A program made the translations under genes and the position numbers. DNA of 38,345 nt from Rummeliibacillus sp. POC4 (lineage in GTDB: Bacteria > Bacillota > Bacilli > Bacillales_A > Planococcaceae), in assembly GCF_003576525.1 (NCBI RefSeq), contig NZ_QWUA01000048.1, positions 1-38,345 on the forward strand, read 5' to 3'. Every line of letters begins with the position of its first letter. Within the stretch, counting starts at the first letter, position 1. This document shows, one piece after another, positions 37,169 through 38,345 of the stretch. The notes beneath the pieces are model-generated. The model worked only from the letters and a program-made list of their open reading frames with translations, searched no databases and had not been told where the DNA came from.

Positions 37169-37196
37169 TTTTTCTACTTAGTTCGTTTTTCTACTT
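37169..37196. repeat. Direct repeat TTTTTCTACTT
   Basis: The 11-bp TTTTTCTACTT occurs at 37169-37179 and 37186-37196, a 17-bp period, between the yuzB promoter and the Rex-like sites. Confidence 0.55.
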
Positions 37197-37199
37197 GAA

Positions 37200-37217
37200 T
37201 TGTGAAAGTTATCACAA
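37200..37217. promoter_or_regulatory. Rex/FNR-like operator 1 upstream of yutJ
   Basis: TTGTGAAAGTTATCACAA has symmetric TTGTGA/TCACAA ends, one base off the Rex consensus TTGTGAAnnnnTTCACAA. It also fits the FNR/CRP pattern TGTGA-N6-TCACA. Confidence 0.7.
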
Positions 37218-37222
37218 AGATA

Positions 37223-37240
37223 TTGTGAAAGTTATCACAA
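37223..37240. promoter_or_regulatory. Rex/FNR-like operator 2, overlapping the yutJ -35
   Basis: This is an exact copy of operator 1 with 23 bp between starts (about two helical turns). Its first six bases are the -35 of the yutJ promoter, so a bound dimer would block RNA polymerase. Rex binds when NADH is high; an NADH dehydrogenase is a logical target. Confidence 0.72.
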
Positions 37241-37251
37241 TCAGCTATACT
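37223..37251 (+). promoter_or_regulatory. Sigma-A promoter of yutJ
   Basis: TTGTGA (37223-37228) and TATACT (37246-37251) are 17 bases apart, giving a leader of about 45 bases to the ATG. Confidence 0.65.
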
Positions 37252-37301
37252 CGTTAAGGACAGATTTAAATGTGACAAAATTGTTAATAAGGGAGATTAT
37301 T

Positions 37302-38345
37302 ATGAAACGATTAGTATTATTAGGCGGTGGCTATGGCAACATGCGTATTTTACTTCGCTTATTGCCAAATAATTTTCCAGAAGATGTACAAATTACTCTC
37401 GTAGATCGTGCACCATTCCATAGTTTAAAAACTGAATTTTATGCTTTGGCTGCAGGAACAACACCTGAAAAGGATATTCGAGTTAAATTCCCAGAGAACA
37501 ACAGACTTTCAGCTGTATACGGAGAAATTGAACGCATCGATTTAGAAAATAAAGTAGTTCTTCTTGAAGATGGTAAAAAAGTTGAATATGACGATTTAGT
37601 TATTGGACTTGGTTGTGAAGATAATTATCATAATGTACCAGGAGCAGCAGAATATACTTACAGTATCCAAACTATGGCTAAGTCTCGTATTACGTACAAT
37701 GCATTAGCAGGATTACCATCAGGTTCAACAGTTGCAATTGTTGGAGCTGGATTAAGTGGTATCGAATTAGCAAGTGAATTACGTGAGAGTCGTGCAGATC
37801 TTAAGATTAAACTATTTGACCGTGGACCACGTATTTTAAAAGACTTCCCAGAACGTTTAAGTAAATACGTGAAAAAATGGTTTGATAGCCATGACGTTGA
37901 AGTTATTGCAAAATCAAATATTACAAAAGTTGAAGATAAAATTCTTTATAATCATGAAGAAAAAATCGAAGTGGATGCAGTCGTATGGACAGCTGGTATT
38001 CAACCAGTAAAAGTAGCACGCGATACAGGTCTAGAATTGAACCGTGGTCGTATTGAAGTCACACAATATATGAATGTTCCAAGCGATGAATCTGTGTATG
38101 TAGTTGGTGACTGTGCAGCTTCTCAATTCGGTCCAAGTGCTCAGCTTGCTGAAGAACAAGCAGAACATATTGTAAAAGTATTGAAATTACGTTGGAGCAA
38201 CCAACCACTACCAGAAAAAATGCCTGAAATTAAGCTAAAAGGCTTTATGGGAGCTCTTGGTAAAAAACAAGGTTTCGTATATCTAGCAGATACAACTGTT
38301 ACTGGACGTATAGCACGTCTGATGAAATCTGGATTGCTATGGATG
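37302..38345 (+). CDS. yutJ: Type II NADH dehydrogenase-like protein, YutJ (partial)
   Basis: The frame is open for 348 codons to the window end, so the C-terminus is missing. The N-terminal FAD motif is LVLLGGGYGNMRI and the NAD-binding motif is VAIVGAGLSGIELASE. AVVWTAGIQP and VYVVGDCAA complete the NDH-2/pyridine-nucleotide-disulfide oxidoreductase pattern. Such enzymes pass electrons from NADH to quinone at the inner membrane face without pumping. GGGAG precedes the ATG. It is divergent from yuzB and probably controlled by the two Rex-like operators. Another quinone-linked FAD oxidoreductase is possible; the membrane-anchoring end is not visible. Confidence 0.88.
   Translation, partial: MKRLVLLGGGYGNMRILLRLLPNNFPEDVQITLVDRAPFHSLKTEFYALAAGTTPEKDIRVKFPENNRLSAVYGEIERIDLENKVVLLEDGKKVEYDDLVIGLGCEDNYHNVPGAAEYTYSIQTMAKSRITYNALAGLPSGSTVAIVGAGLSGIELASELRESRADLKIKLFDRGPRILKDFPERLSKYVKKWFDSHDVEVIAKSNITKVEDKILYNHEEKIEVDAVVWTAGIQPVKVARDTGLELNRGRIEVTQYMNVPSDESVYVVGDCAASQFGPSAQLAEEQAEHIVKVLKLRWSNQPLPEKMPEIKLKGFMGALGKKQGFVYLADTTVTGRIARLMKSGLLWM

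Overview
The window looks like a chromosomal core segment of a low-GC, endospore-forming Bacillales bacterium, most likely of the Lysinibacillus/Solibacillus/Ureibacillus type (Planococcaceae). The evidence is the AT-rich sequence, Gram-positive Shine-Dalgarno (SD) sites, an S-box SAM riboswitch, a FadR-type operator, the SUF operon in the order C-D-S-U-B, the sporulation gene yunB, and gene order matching the Bacillus subtilis yus and yun/yut regions as I remember them. I see no insertion sequence, prophage, tRNA, rRNA or CRISPR array.

Region 1 (1-4.6 kb) is a patchwork. It holds a CarD/CdnL-family regulator, an orphan histidine ammonia-lyase gene (hutH), a YpcP-type 5'-3' exonuclease, a YfiT/BstA-type DinB-fold gene broken by one in-frame TGA, a 54-aa two-helix membrane protein, and a YdbP-like thioredoxin.

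Region 2 (4.7-14.9 kb) matches the yus cluster: fadN-fadA-fadE behind a perfect FadR palindrome, then yusI, gcvH, yusF, yusE, and metNPQ behind a SAM-I riboswitch with its own promoter and terminator. It links beta-oxidation, glycine cleavage and methionine uptake.

Region 3 (14.9-22.1 kb) is the nitrogen module: gltC divergent from gltA-gltB (NADPH glutamate synthase), with a dyad in the overlapping divergent promoter region.

Region 4 (22.1-27.8 kb) is the sufCDSUB iron-sulfur assembly operon. About 0.5 kb of non-coding DNA precedes it, holding a perfect 15-bp hairpin, a decayed-looking open frame, a good sigma-A promoter and a Fur-like site. Its Fe-S products would serve the GltA, GltB and LipA encoded nearby. 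LipA in turn makes the lipoyl group that GcvH carries.

Region 5 (28.0-38.3 kb) follows the yun/yut order: a VOC-fold protein, yunF-yunE-yunD, an HD-GYP cyclic-di-GMP phosphodiesterase that breaks the B. subtilis order, yunB, lipA, yutD, a DUF3055 gene, yutE-yutF, yuzB, and a type II NADH dehydrogenase-like gene (yutJ) cut by the window end.

The most interesting signals are regulatory. Two tandem 18-bp Rex/FNR-like operators lie before yutJ, the second overlapping the -35. The yunB SD is the 3' arm of a terminator-like hairpin that a candidate sigma-E promoter would bypass. A hairpin spans the fadN stop codon. The nonsense-interrupted YfiT gene and the unlisted 54-aa membrane ORF are also worth a check. 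I did not find a wholly new multi-gene system; most of the window is conserved housekeeping DNA.
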